A stretch of 64,000 nucleotides of DNA from Bacteroidales bacterium (GTDB lineage Bacteria > Bacteroidota > Bacteroidia > Bacteroidales > VadinHA17): positions 1-64,000 of the forward strand of contig WXFD01000035.1 of the NCBI GenBank assembly GCA_009877105.1. The letters are read 5' to 3'. Both the position numbers and the translations under genes were made by a program. The notes under the pieces are model-generated. The model was not told the origin of the DNA. It did no database searches and saw nothing but the letters and a program-made list of their open reading frames with translations. Below, piece after piece: positions 46,857 to 56,041 of the stretch. Positions within the stretch are counted from its first letter, which is position 1. The number at the start of each line of letters is the position of its first letter.

Positions 46857-48044
46857 ATGCCGAAAAAAATCATAGTCTCAGGTGCGGGTTGCTGCCTGGT
46901 TGATTTGCTTTATAATGATATTGATTTCACCGGCCAGTCAATTGCCCCTTTCTTGTCTGAAAAGCGAGGAGATGGCGGACTTGTGCCGGGAAACCTGGTT
47001 TTTACCGAAGAGTTTGAGAAATTTACCGGCATTCCTGTTGGAAACGCTGTCGGAAAGATTACGGGAGGGAGGAAACATGATAAAATCAGTATCGGGGGTC
47101 CTTCAATTGTATCGTTGATAAATGTCACACAAATAGTTGATAAACATCAATGTGAAGTGAGATATTATGGGCTCGGAGGAAATGATGACATGGGCCGCTT
47201 TCTGATCTCCTCCCTTGGCAGGACAGGCATTAAGCTTCGTAATTACAGACTGATTGATCGCAGCACGCCTTCAACGATAGTATTGTCTGATCCTCTTTTT
47301 GAAGGCGGGCACGGCGAGAGGATATTTATAAATTCAATAGGCTCAGCCTGGGAGTTTGGCCGGGACAATCTGGATGATGATTTTTTCAGCTCACACATTG
47401 TTGTATTCGGAGGAACGGCACTCGTTCCCCGTCTTCATGATGATCTTTCCGTTCTTCTGGAAAAGGCTAAGAACAATGGCTGTATCACAGTGGTGAATAC
47501 TGTTTTCGACTTCAGGAGCGAGAAGGCTGATCCTTCACGGAAATGGCCATTGGGGAAAGATGACAGGAGCTACGGGTACATTGATCTCCTGATAATGGAC
47601 AGGGAAGAAGCTCTGCGGCTGAGCGGTGAAAACAGCATCGATGATGCAGTGACGTATTTTGAAAGCCTGAAAGTATCATCGATCATTGTAACTAATGGGC
47701 CCAGGAATATTACATTACTCTCCGACGGCAGATTATTTGCCCACACGCGGAGAATGGAGCTTCCGGCCTCTGCCCGTGTGATTGACGAGCTTAAACAGTC
47801 CGGCGGAGGAGATACAACAGGTTGCGGGGATAATTTTGCAGGAGGGGTTATTGCATCCCTGGTTAACCAGATGATCAGGGGCACGCCACAACCAGATCTT
47901 GTTGAAGCCTGCTGCTGGGGAATTGTTTCAGGGGGATTTGCCTGTTTTTATATTGGAGGGACCTACTTTGAAGAATACGAAGGAGAAAAACTTTCCAGAA
48001 TGAAACCCTACTATGATTCCTACAAAGAGCAGATTTCAGGTTGA
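46857..48044 (+). CDS. PfkB-family carbohydrate kinase
   Basis: A 395-residue ribokinase-family sugar kinase, longer than usual (about 310) because of an insertion near the N-terminus. The catalytic GAGD-type motif reads GGGDTTGCGDNFAGG (catalytic Asp near residue 323), and the N-terminal substrate segment shows GLGGNDDMGRFL. It phosphorylates a sugar with ATP. The partner genes suggest a ketose such as fructose or xylulose, which is inference. Its last 32 bp overlap the next gene. Confidence 0.85.
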   Translation: MPKKIIVSGAGCCLVDLLYNDIDFTGQSIAPFLSEKRGDGGLVPGNLVFTEEFEKFTGIPVGNAVGKITGGRKHDKISIGGPSIVSLINVTQIVDKHQCEVRYYGLGGNDDMGRFLISSLGRTGIKLRNYRLIDRSTPSTIVLSDPLFEGGHGERIFINSIGSAWEFGRDNLDDDFFSSHIVVFGGTALVPRLHDDLSVLLEKAKNNGCITVVNTVFDFRSEKADPSRKWPLGKDDRSYGYIDLLIMDREEALRLSGENSIDDAVTYFESLKVSSIIVTNGPRNITLLSDGRLFAHTRRMELPASARVIDELKQSGGGDTTGCGDNFAGGVIASLVNQMIRGTPQPDLVEACCWGIVSGGFACFYIGGTYFEEYEGEKLSRMKPYYDSYKEQISG

Positions 48045-49233
48045 CAATCGGAAAATAGTAATTTTCGGCGCGGGGAAAATTGGTCGTTCCTTCATAGGGC
48101 AGCTATTCGGAACGGCCGGGTACAAGGTAGTTTTTGTCGATACTGACCGGCTGCTGACAGCCCTTATCAATGAAAGGAAATGTTACAGGGTGGTTGCCAA
48201 ATCGGAAAGGGAAGAAACAATAGTTGTGAGAAATGTCAGCGCAATTGATGCCGCTGATGTCCCGGCCGTAGGGGAAGCAGTTTCCACTGCCGGCATCGTC
48301 GCCGTAAGCGTGGGAAAGAATGCCGTTGAAAAAGTTGTTCCCATGATTGCTGATGGTCTGAAGCTGAGGCATGACAGGTTTCCCGGCCAGCCCCTCGACA
48401 TAATTATCGCTGAAAATATGATTTCTGGAAGGGATTTTATGGAGGAGAACCTGAAGAAGTTTCTGCCTCCGGAATTTCCATTAAATGAAATGACAGGCCT
48501 TGTTGAAACAAGCATTGGCAAAATGGTTCCGATCATGAGCCAGTCGGATCTTGAAAAAGATCCTCTCCAGGTTTTTGCCGAGCCCTACAACATCCTTATT
48601 CTCGATAAAAAAGGGTTTAGGACTCCCATCCCCCAAATTAAAGGACTCGCCCCAAAGGAAAATATTAAGGCATGGGTCGACAGAAAAGCTTTCATCCATA
48701 ATCTTGGACATGCCACTGCGGCATATTATGGTTATTACCTGCACCCTGAATCAGCTTACATGTACGAAGTGCTTAATGACGCAAAGGTGTCAGGGTTTAC
48801 ACGCGAAGTCATGATGCAGGCGGCAGAAATCCTTATCGAAGCATACCCCGGAGAATTTACGGCAACAGATCTTGCGGAGCACATTGAAGATTTGCTGTCG
48901 AGATTCCGGAACAGGTTTCTCAGAGACACCGTTTTCAGAGTAGGTCATGATCTGGGCAGGAAACTCGGCTCTGGTGACCGGTTCATGGGAGCCGTAATGC
49001 TTGCAGTCAGACATGGTAAACCATACCAGAAGATACTGAAGGCAATGTCGTATGGTTTTGTTTTTAAAGCCACGGACGAAAGCGGAAGCAATTTTGAAAG
49101 CGATCTCCAGCTTATTGATGCCTTACAGTCAGACTTTGAGAATACATTGGTTAATTTACTCAGATTCAATCCGGAATCTGATTCTGCCATAATCAGGGAT
49201 CTGAAAAATTATATGAATCAAATAAGCGAATGA
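48013..49233 (+). CDS. Mannitol-1-phosphate 5-dehydrogenase-like protein
   Basis: A 406-residue polyol-phosphate dehydrogenase. The Rossmann motif KIVIFGAGKIGRSFIGQLF occurs near residue 14, and the central AWVDRKAFIHNLGHATAAYYGY is the family's catalytic region (Lys and paired His). It reversibly converts a ketose 6-phosphate to a polyol 1-phosphate with NAD. It overlaps the kinase gene by 32 bp in another frame, so the two are translationally linked; no later start was seen. The family includes MtlD and altronate oxidoreductase relatives, so the substrate is not certain. Confidence 0.85.
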   Translation: MIPTKSRFQVDNRKIVIFGAGKIGRSFIGQLFGTAGYKVVFVDTDRLLTALINERKCYRVVAKSEREETIVVRNVSAIDAADVPAVGEAVSTAGIVAVSVGKNAVEKVVPMIADGLKLRHDRFPGQPLDIIIAENMISGRDFMEENLKKFLPPEFPLNEMTGLVETSIGKMVPIMSQSDLEKDPLQVFAEPYNILILDKKGFRTPIPQIKGLAPKENIKAWVDRKAFIHNLGHATAAYYGYYLHPESAYMYEVLNDAKVSGFTREVMMQAAEILIEAYPGEFTATDLAEHIEDLLSRFRNRFLRDTVFRVGHDLGRKLGSGDRFMGAVMLAVRHGKPYQKILKAMSYGFVFKATDESGSNFESDLQLIDALQSDFENTLVNLLRFNPESDSAIIRDLKNYMNQISE

Positions 49234-49323
49234 TTATATGTTACTGATAAGTTGTATCTTTAGAACTCATTATGGAAAGGCAGACCTGATTATTTTATAA
49301 TTTCAACTTAAAAACCGGAAAAA

Positions 49324-50199
49324 ATGAAAAAACCAAGCCTGTTTTCACTTCTTGTTGTCCTTGCCTTTTTCGGTCTTGTTTCCCTGCCGTTTAATTCCTG
49401 CAGGGAAGCTCCTAAAAAGAATATCGGATTACAGTTATATTCTATACGCGATTCAATACGCAGGGATGTTCCCGGGGCCATTGCAAAAGTAGCAGCAATG
49501 GGTTACACTTTCGTGGAGCCTGCAGGTTACAGGGACGGACAGTTTTACGGTATGGAACCAGTGGCATTCAGGAATTTATGTGCAACTAACGGCCTGGGCC
49601 TGATAAGCTCCCATACCGGTCAGGTACTGCCGGATGAAGCCAGCCGCGAAACAACCATGGCCTGGTGGGATGCCTGCATTGATGCACATGCTGCCGCAGG
49701 TGTCAGCTACCTTGTACAGCCCTTTATGGGTGCCAGCGCCTACAGGTCGCTTGACACACTGAAAATGTATTGCGATTATTTCAATCTGATCGGAGAAAAA
49801 TGCCGGGCAAAGGGGATCCGGTTCGGGTATCATAATCATGATGCGGAGTTTTCAACACAGCTCGATGGCACCACGGTATATGATTTCATGCTTGAAAACA
49901 CCGATCCGTCCAAGGTTATTTTCCAGCTCGACCTTTACTGGTGCGTGGTAGGAGGTAAAAATCCGGTTGATTATTTCAACAAATATCCCGGACGTTTTGA
50001 ATTATGGCATATCAAGGATAAGGAAGAGGTGGGAGCAAGCGGAATGATGGATTTTCAGGCAATATGGGCCGCAGCTGAAAAATCGGGGCTCAAGTACGGA
50101 ATAGTTGAGGTGGAAGAATATAATTTTGACCAGTTTACAAGTTGTGCAAAAAGCCTTGAATTTTTAAATGCAGCCAATTACGTGGTTATGCCCAGGTGA
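49324..50199 (+). CDS. Secreted sugar phosphate isomerase/epimerase-like TIM-barrel lipoprotein
   Basis: A 291-residue protein with a lipoprotein signal (residues 8-25, ending LPFNSC) and an AP_endonuc_2/xylose-isomerase-like TIM barrel: IGLQLYSIRDSIRRDVPGAI, EPAGYRDGQFYG, GYHNHDAEF, FQLDLYWCVVGG, and ELWHIKDKEE. His, Glu and Asp residues in the strand ends form the metal site of this fold. Exported members are typical of Bacteroidota sugar-oxidation clusters. It starts 90 bp after the polyol dehydrogenase gene. Confidence 0.82.
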   Translation: MKKPSLFSLLVVLAFFGLVSLPFNSCREAPKKNIGLQLYSIRDSIRRDVPGAIAKVAAMGYTFVEPAGYRDGQFYGMEPVAFRNLCATNGLGLISSHTGQVLPDEASRETTMAWWDACIDAHAAAGVSYLVQPFMGASAYRSLDTLKMYCDYFNLIGEKCRAKGIRFGYHNHDAEFSTQLDGTTVYDFMLENTDPSKVIFQLDLYWCVVGGKNPVDYFNKYPGRFELWHIKDKEEVGASGMMDFQAIWAAAEKSGLKYGIVEVEEYNFDQFTSCAKSLEFLNAANYVVMPR

Positions 50200-50431
50200 G
50201 CATTTTAACCAGGTGCTTTTATTCCGGCAACTGTATACAGACACTGGCTCAGGATGAAATAAAGAGAAAAAAACAAAGCAGCAGCACCGGGCCTGATTGC
50301 CGTTTTAATCAGTGGTTTTTAACCAGTAACCTGTTGAATAAATCCGGGCCGGTATATGCCGGAGGGGTATTACCGGGAAATGAGATCAGGGGATCCGATA
50401 ATTTAAATATGTTTCATAAAAGGATGAAATG
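50200..50431 (+). other. Gap before repeat R4, possible minor reading frame
   Basis: The 348 bp between two TIM-barrel genes hold repeat R4 at 50432-50528 and little else. A 78-codon frame starts with a GTG at 50196 overlapping the preceding stop and ends at 50432, at the first base of R4. Its composition (low hydrophobicity, many Ser, Asn and Lys) and lack of any recognised motif make it likely chance. No terminator or promoter was clear. Confidence 0.3.
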
Positions 50432-50528
50432 ATGAATCCCGCATGACTGACGAGGAACACAAGCGTGATTGACAATGTTCGCTTTCACTCATATGTGGTT
50501 CCCTGCCTCGGAGGAGCATGCAGGCATC
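50432..50528 (+). repeat. Intercistronic structured repeat, copy R4
   Basis: A 97-bp copy, now on the plus strand and still in the transcription direction: ATGAATCCCGCATGACTGAC ... TCATATGTGGTTCCCTGCC ... GCAGGCATC. It lies 19 bp upstream of the chosen start of the next gene, and its end could otherwise be read as an N-terminal extension. Confidence 0.75.
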
Positions 50529-50547
50529 GACCATAAAAAATATACGA

Positions 50548-51432
50548 ATGAAAAATCGAATGACTAGACGAAGTTTCGTAAGGAACAGTGTTATTTCAGG
50601 AGCAGGATTGGCAGTCTTGGGTTCAGTGCAGGGATGTTCAGGCAGAAACCCCGGTAAAATGAAATTTGGGCTGGTGACATATCAATGGGGAAGGGACTGG
50701 GATCTTCCGACCCTGATAGCAAATTGCGCAGAAGCGGGTTATGAAGGTGTTGAGCTCAGGACACAGCATGCTCACGGGGTCGAAACCAGTCTTAGCTCAT
50801 CCCGTCGGCTGGATGTCAGGAAAATGTTTGAAGACAGCCCTGTTAAATGCGTTGGCTACGGTTCAAATTTTGAGTATCACAGTCCTGATCCGGATCAGTT
50901 GAGGGAAAACATTGAACAGACGAAAGAATATATTAAACTATGCAGAGACATAGGTGCAACGGGAATAAAGGTAAAGCCCAATTATCTTCCACCCGGGATT
51001 CCCCGTGAAAAAACGATAGCCCAGATTGCCGGATCTCTTAATGAAGTAGGCCGGTTTGCTCGTGATTTTGATCAGCTTATAAGAGTTGAGGTTCATGGTG
51101 AAATTACACAGGAACTGCCGGTGATGAAGGCAATTTTCGACCAGGTTACGGAGGATAACGTAAAAATATGCTGGAACTGCAATGACCAGGATCTTTTACC
51201 CCCTGGACTTGAAGGGAACTTCAACATGGTGAAGAAATGGTTTGGTGACACTATCCATGTCAGGGAGCTCGATTCAACGGATTATCCTTACCAGCAGCTT
51301 TTTGATCTTTTGTCGGGTATCAGGTACGAGGAGTGGATCCTGCTGGAGGCACGTACTGAACCCGCTGACAGGGTTGGGGCTATGAAGGAGCAGCTGAAGA
51401 TCTTTAACAGGCTGGCAGGATATTCAGTTTAG
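50548..51432 (+). CDS. Exported sugar isomerase/epimerase-like TIM-barrel protein with Tat signal
   Basis: A 294-residue protein. I choose the ATG at 50548 (MKNRMTRRSFVRNSV), because the ten codons before it belong to repeat R4. The twin-arginine motif is followed by a hydrophobic stretch and VQGCSG, which suggests Tat export with possible lipidation. The xylose-isomerase-like barrel shows FGLVTYQWGRDW, GYEGVELRTQHAHG, VHGEITQELPVMKAIF and CWNCNDQDLL. It is 30 bp upstream of a Tat-type Gfo/Idh/MocA gene and probably co-transcribed. Confidence 0.8.
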   Translation: MKNRMTRRSFVRNSVISGAGLAVLGSVQGCSGRNPGKMKFGLVTYQWGRDWDLPTLIANCAEAGYEGVELRTQHAHGVETSLSSSRRLDVRKMFEDSPVKCVGYGSNFEYHSPDPDQLRENIEQTKEYIKLCRDIGATGIKVKPNYLPPGIPREKTIAQIAGSLNEVGRFARDFDQLIRVEVHGEITQELPVMKAIFDQVTEDNVKICWNCNDQDLLPPGLEGNFNMVKKWFGDTIHVRELDSTDYPYQQLFDLLSGIRYEEWILLEARTEPADRVGAMKEQLKIFNRLAGYSV

Positions 51433-51462
51433 TTTACTGGTTGCTTGTATAATTAATAAATA

Positions 51463-52839
51463 ATGATAATGACAAAAAGAAGAGATTTTATCAGGAAAAG
51501 CGCAATAGGTTCAGCCGGTATGGTAATAGGCGGCATGGGGTTTGGCACTAAAGCCTATAGTTCGATAATCGGATCAAATGAAAGAATCAATATTGCTGTT
51601 ATCGGGATCAGGGGACAGGGCGGAGGCCATATCAACAACTGGTGTACCCTTAAGGATAACCGTAATGTAAGGCTGAAAGCCATCTGTGATGTTGATGAAC
51701 AATATTTTGAAGCGGCTGCAAAAACAATTCTCGAACGAACCGGAGAAAAAGTCGTTACCCCGTGGGACATGAGGAAAATCTTCGACGACAGGGATATTGA
51801 TGCTGTTTCGTTTGCTACTCCCAATCATTGGCATGCCCTTGGAACAATCTGGGCCTGTCAGGCCGGGAAGCATGTTTATGTGGAGAAGCCGGCCAGCCAT
51901 AATATTTTTGAAGGACGTAAAATGGTGGAAGCTGCCCGCAAGTACAATGTTAGGGTTCAGACAGGTTTCCAGAACCGTTCTATCAAAAATGTTGTGAATG
52001 CTATCAGGTTTCTTCATGAAGGAGGAATAGGTGATGTTTTCATGGCCAAAGGACTTTGCTACAAACCCAGGGATTCGTTCGGCATTGCCCCTGACAGCGC
52101 TGCCCCTGCTTCACTGCATTATGACATGTGGTTGGGACCGGCTCCTTACCGGCCGTATAATGAAAAACGGGTTCATTACAATTGGCATTGGTTCTGGGAT
52201 ACCGGAAACGGTGATACCGGAAACCAGGGCCCTCACCAGTTCGATATTGCGAGGTGGGGTCTTAATAAAAATGAGCATCCCGTTTCAGTATTTTCCGTGG
52301 GAGGACTGTTCGGTATCGATCCTTCGGAGTGCGCTCAGGAGACTCCGAATACGCAGACATCGCTTTTCAGTTACAGCGATGGGAAAATTCTTGAGTTTGA
52401 AACCAGGGGTCGTTATACGAATGACGAAGCCAGCCTTGGAATCAGAATAGGAAATATTTTTTACGGTACGGAAGGTTACCTTGAGCTTGACGGGAGTACG
52501 TGGAAAGCATTCAGGAAACGTGAAACGGAACCTTTTGCCGGTTCTGCCAAAGATGAACCCAGGGTAACGGAAACCGGCTATCTGGCGGCACCAGGCGGTA
52601 CTGAACATTATGCCAATTTTATTGACGCGATCCGTTCCGGCAGGGATCAGGATCTTAATTGTCCCATTGTGGAGGGATTTTTATCATCAACCCTTCCAAG
52701 CCTTGCAAACATATCCTACAGGCTTGGCAGAAAACTCACATTTGACGGGCAAAGGGAGAAATTTGTCAATGACAGGGAGGCCGACCTACTGCTGACCCGG
52801 GATTACAGGAAACCATATGTCGTCAGCGATGTGATATGA
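51463..52839 (+). CDS. Gfo/Idh/MocA family oxidoreductase with Tat signal
   Basis: A 458-residue exported oxidoreductase. The N-terminus (KRRDFIRKSAIGSAGMVIGG) is a clear twin-arginine signal; the start could be the ATG two codons later. INIAVIGIRGQGGGHINNW opens the dinucleotide fold and VYVEKPASHN holds the conserved Glu-Lys-Pro. Long C-terminal additions such as GNGDTGNQGPHQFDIARWGL are typical of Bacteroidota secreted members. It likely oxidises or epimerises a sugar in the periplasm with a bound nucleotide cofactor. Confidence 0.85.
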   Translation: MIMTKRRDFIRKSAIGSAGMVIGGMGFGTKAYSSIIGSNERINIAVIGIRGQGGGHINNWCTLKDNRNVRLKAICDVDEQYFEAAAKTILERTGEKVVTPWDMRKIFDDRDIDAVSFATPNHWHALGTIWACQAGKHVYVEKPASHNIFEGRKMVEAARKYNVRVQTGFQNRSIKNVVNAIRFLHEGGIGDVFMAKGLCYKPRDSFGIAPDSAAPASLHYDMWLGPAPYRPYNEKRVHYNWHWFWDTGNGDTGNQGPHQFDIARWGLNKNEHPVSVFSVGGLFGIDPSECAQETPNTQTSLFSYSDGKILEFETRGRYTNDEASLGIRIGNIFYGTEGYLELDGSTWKAFRKRETEPFAGSAKDEPRVTETGYLAAPGGTEHYANFIDAIRSGRDQDLNCPIVEGFLSSTLPSLANISYRLGRKLTFDGQREKFVNDREADLLLTRDYRKPYVVSDVI

Positions 52840-52887
52840 TTGCTAAGGAAAATATCAGGATATGAATTTTGTTTAATATGAGATTTA

Positions 52888-53925
52888 ATGGAACGCAGGA
52901 ATTTTATCAGGTCGGTTGCAGCAGGAAGTGTCGGACTGACCATGACGGGAAATGGTTTTTCAGCAGGACATCTTAAAGGTTCTTCCGGAAAGAGGATCGG
53001 TATAATAGGTCTTGACACATCACACAGTGTTGCTTTTACACAAGCTCTTAACGAACCTTCAGCGGGGCCGGAATTCGGAGGCTGGAAGGTTGTGGCCGCC
53101 TATCCAAGGGGAAGCAATGATATCAAATCGAGCGTTGAAAGGATCCCGGGATATACGGAAGACGTGAAAAAACTTGGTGTCGAAATTACAGGATCGATCG
53201 ACGAATTATTAAGACAGGTTGATGCCGTTTTACTGGAAACAAATGACGGCAGGATCCACCTTGAACAGGCTTTGCCGGTTTTCAGGGCTGGAAAAAGGAT
53301 GTTTATCGATAAGCCGATAGCTGCCTCATTGCCAGACGCAATTGCAATTTTTAATGCCTCAGGGTATTATAGGGTGCCGGTTTTTTCTTCATCCTCCCTG
53401 AGATATCTGCCTGGTATAAAAGAAATTAAAAATGGCTCTGCTGGAAAAGTGATAGGTGCCGACACTTACAGTCCGGCTACAATCGAAAAAACCCACCCCG
53501 ATCTGTTCTGGTATGGAATTCACGGGGTGGAGGCACTGTTTACAGTGATGGGAACAGGATGCAAATCTGTTACAAGGATATTTACTGAAGGAACAGATTT
53601 GGTGACCGGATTATGGAACAATGAACGGATTGGGACCTTCAGGGGGATCAGGGCAGGCAGGGGTGATTACGGGGGAACGGCCTTTTGTGAAAAAGCCGTC
53701 GTGGATCTTGGAAAATATTCGGGATATAATCCCCTGCTTGAACAAGTTGTGAAATTTTTCGATACCGGGATTCCGCCCGTGAGTCAGGAAGAAACAATTG
53801 AGATATTTGCCTTTATGGCTGCAGCTGATGAAAGCAGGAAAAACGGCGGCCGGCCCGTTGAGATCAGCACGATACTTCAGAAAGCAAGGGATGACGCCGG
53901 AAAGATCAGAATCCAGGGAAGTTGA
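52888..53925 (+). CDS. Gfo/Idh/MocA family oxidoreductase with Tat signal, shorter paralogue
   Basis: A 345-residue second family member, 48 bp after the first. It has a Tat-type N-terminus (ERRNFIRSVAAGSVG) and a Rossmann start RIGIIGLDTSHSVAFTQAL, with MFIDKPIAAS as the EKP-type motif (Asp in place of Glu). The GLDTSHS variant and short C-terminal domain mark a different subgroup from its neighbour. Two unlike exported oxidoreductases in tandem may perform an oxidation and a re-reduction, giving net epimerisation or bond activation, which is inference. Confidence 0.82.
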   Translation: MERRNFIRSVAAGSVGLTMTGNGFSAGHLKGSSGKRIGIIGLDTSHSVAFTQALNEPSAGPEFGGWKVVAAYPRGSNDIKSSVERIPGYTEDVKKLGVEITGSIDELLRQVDAVLLETNDGRIHLEQALPVFRAGKRMFIDKPIAASLPDAIAIFNASGYYRVPVFSSSSLRYLPGIKEIKNGSAGKVIGADTYSPATIEKTHPDLFWYGIHGVEALFTVMGTGCKSVTRIFTEGTDLVTGLWNNERIGTFRGIRAGRGDYGGTAFCEKAVVDLGKYSGYNPLLEQVVKFFDTGIPPVSQEETIEIFAFMAAADESRKNGGRPVEISTILQKARDDAGKIRIQGS

Positions 53926-54073
53926 GTCGGGTAATTGCATTCCGGTCAGATATGTAATCTGCAATGAAATTGGTTTGATGTACCCGGGCAATGCATGCAG
54001 GTATCCAGTGAAAGGTTCAGAAATAGAGAATCGTTTAAATCATCAGTAGTAAATTTTAAAATATTAATCGTGT

Positions 54074-55159
54074 ATGAAAGTATCAGATTTGTTGAGAACC
54101 TTTACCGTCCTTTTTCTTGCCGCTTTTTTGGTGATTTCCTGCTCATCAGCCGGAGGAGATAAAAATCAGGCTGTTGATTTTATAAAAAAGGAGGCAGAAC
54201 GTAAAGTTGATGTTCTTATCGGGGGAAAGCTTGTTACATCTTTTTGCTGGCCGGTCAATGTTTATAAGCCGATTTTCTATCCGGTTTATACAATCAGCGG
54301 CACGGAGGTTACCCGCGGTTTCCCTTTGAGGCCGCGTGCCGGAGAGCGTAATGACCATATTCACCAGGTGGGTATATGGTTCAACTACGGTGATGTTAAC
54401 GGAGTTGACTTCTGGGGTAATGGGTCAGAAGGACATAAAAGTGAAAGCGGTGGAGAAATCAGGCTGCTGAAAATTGATAATGTGGAGGGAGGAAATGGCA
54501 AAGGGACGATGAATATTTCGGCAAGCTGGCAGGATCCGTCAGGAAAGGAATTATTATCCGAAAGAACGGAATTTAACTTTTTCGCCCGGGGTAAATACTA
54601 TATAATCGACCGGATAACCGTTCTGAAAGCAAATGATATCCCTGTCAGCATGAAGGATACCAAGGAAGGCATGTATGCGATACGGGTTGCCCGCCAGCTG
54701 GAAATGCCTTCAACGGATGACGATTTGCTGCTGGATCAGTCTGGCAGCCCAGGAGCCGAGAAAGCCGGTGAAAATATTGGAGTAACCGGTAATTACAGGA
54801 GTAGCGAAGGGAAGGAGGGAGATGCGGTTTGGGGAACCAGGGCCAGATGGATGAATTTGACAGGACTTATAAACAATGATGAGATTTCAATAGTGATGAT
54901 TGATCATCCGGATAATGTATCTTATCCCACTTACTGGCATGCACGCGGTTATGGATTGTTTTCAGCCAATCCGCTTGGTGCTGTTGATTTTACTCAGGGA
55001 AATGAAAGGGTCGATTTCTCGGTTCCTGCAGGAGGGGAAGTGATTTTCAGGTACAGGATGGTTATTAATTCCGGAATGCACCTGACGGATGATATTATCA
55101 ATTCAATAGCTGACGAATTTGCTGCAGAATACCGGCAGGAAAAAGGGGATGGCCGATAA
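54074..55159 (+). CDS. DUF6807/PmoA-like family lipoprotein
   Basis: A 361-residue protein with lipoprotein signal (LVISCSS at about residues 20-26). GFPLRPRAGERNDHIHQVGIWFNYGDVNGVDFW (quoted in part: HIHQVGIWFNYGDVNG) and YPTYWHARGYGLFSANPLG are signatures of the DUF6807 group, annotated PmoA-like though unrelated in function to methane oxidation. Members co-occur with secreted Gfo/Idh/MocA oxidoreductases and sugar epimerases, as here. Enzymatic activity is not established. Confidence 0.78.
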   Translation: MKVSDLLRTFTVLFLAAFLVISCSSAGGDKNQAVDFIKKEAERKVDVLIGGKLVTSFCWPVNVYKPIFYPVYTISGTEVTRGFPLRPRAGERNDHIHQVGIWFNYGDVNGVDFWGNGSEGHKSESGGEIRLLKIDNVEGGNGKGTMNISASWQDPSGKELLSERTEFNFFARGKYYIIDRITVLKANDIPVSMKDTKEGMYAIRVARQLEMPSTDDDLLLDQSGSPGAEKAGENIGVTGNYRSSEGKEGDAVWGTRARWMNLTGLINNDEISIVMIDHPDNVSYPTYWHARGYGLFSANPLGAVDFTQGNERVDFSVPAGGEVIFRYRMVINSGMHLTDDIINSIADEFAAEYRQEKGDGR

Positions 55160-55184
55160 GCGATAAAAATGTGATAATCTGCTG

Positions 55185-55814
55185 TCAGCCGGTTCGCAGT
55201 TTCTTCAGTTCGTTGAAATGCGCCATCGACATCTTTTCACGAGCTTCACGCGAGGCTTTGCGGTAAGCTTCAAATTCTTTTTTAAGATCCTCGAATTCCT
55301 TCCTGGTATTGTGCGTTACAATACGATTCCTTTTATATGAGAGGAAGCCACTGATAAGTATGATTGACAGTATTGCGATCACCAGCCACATTATCCCCTT
55401 GTAGGTCCGTTTGTCCACCTCAATACCAAATAACCGGATACTGTTCCTGAAGGTTGTCATCTCCTGCAGTTCCTTTTCCCTGGCTGACAGGGTAGAATTC
55501 AGGGAGTCAATCTCTCTGTTCTTTGACTCAGCAAGCACTTTTAAACGGGTAATCTCTGTTTTCGATACCTGCAGTGAATCAAGTGAATTTCTCTTTATCT
55601 GCTGAAAAACATCTTCCCTTATAGCCCGGTAATTGTCATAAATCCTGGTCTTCTCCTGGACATAATTCATCTGATCCCTCAGGGTACTCTTGGGGAGTAT
55701 GTCTTGTACAGGTGCCTGACATACAACAAATGACCGCAGCCCAAAACCCAAAACAACAACACCCGCAAACCTCAGCATATTGATTTTGATTTTTTCCATT
55801 GACGTAACTTTCAT
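55185..55814 (-). CDS. Membrane-anchored coiled-coil protein of unknown function
   Basis: A 209-residue protein. An N-terminal hydrophobic segment (about 13-30) may be a signal, a long coiled coil runs through about 50-125 (KTEITRLKVLAESKNREID, LSAREKELQEM), one transmembrane helix lies at about 143-163 (IMWLVIAILSIILISGFL), and a charged helical tail follows (KEFEDLKKEFEAYRKASRE). Similar proteins in Bacteroidota are sometimes mislabelled tRNA (guanine-N1)-methyltransferase, but no methyltransferase motif is present. A start five codons later (MEKIKINML) is possible. It converges with the DUF6807 gene and diverges from the esterase gene. Confidence 0.7.
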   Translation of the reverse strand: MKVTSMEKIKINMLRFAGVVVLGFGLRSFVVCQAPVQDILPKSTLRDQMNYVQEKTRIYDNYRAIREDVFQQIKRNSLDSLQVSKTEITRLKVLAESKNREIDSLNSTLSAREKELQEMTTFRNSIRLFGIEVDKRTYKGIMWLVIAILSIILISGFLSYKRNRIVTHNTRKEFEDLKKEFEAYRKASREAREKMSMAHFNELKKLRTG

Positions 55815-56041
55815 TTCAAGAAATCTTCAATATTTCTTAAACGTAATTAACTATTAATTATTTTTAGGTCAGGCAAATGTTTGTTCATCTGAAAATATTT
55901 CCTCAACGGATTGCTTTTTAATACTAAAACATGTCCCGGAAAAGAATTAAATCTGATAATATTACAGCCTCTGTCAGGCAAATGTATTTCAGCTGACCGG
56001 GAGGCCGCAATGAAGGTTTGGTAATAAAATAGCTGATTATT

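Noticed and set aside
55185..55814. tRNA (guanine-N1)-methyltransferase annotation
   Set aside because: The protein is coiled coil plus one membrane helix with no SPOUT or TrmD-like motif.
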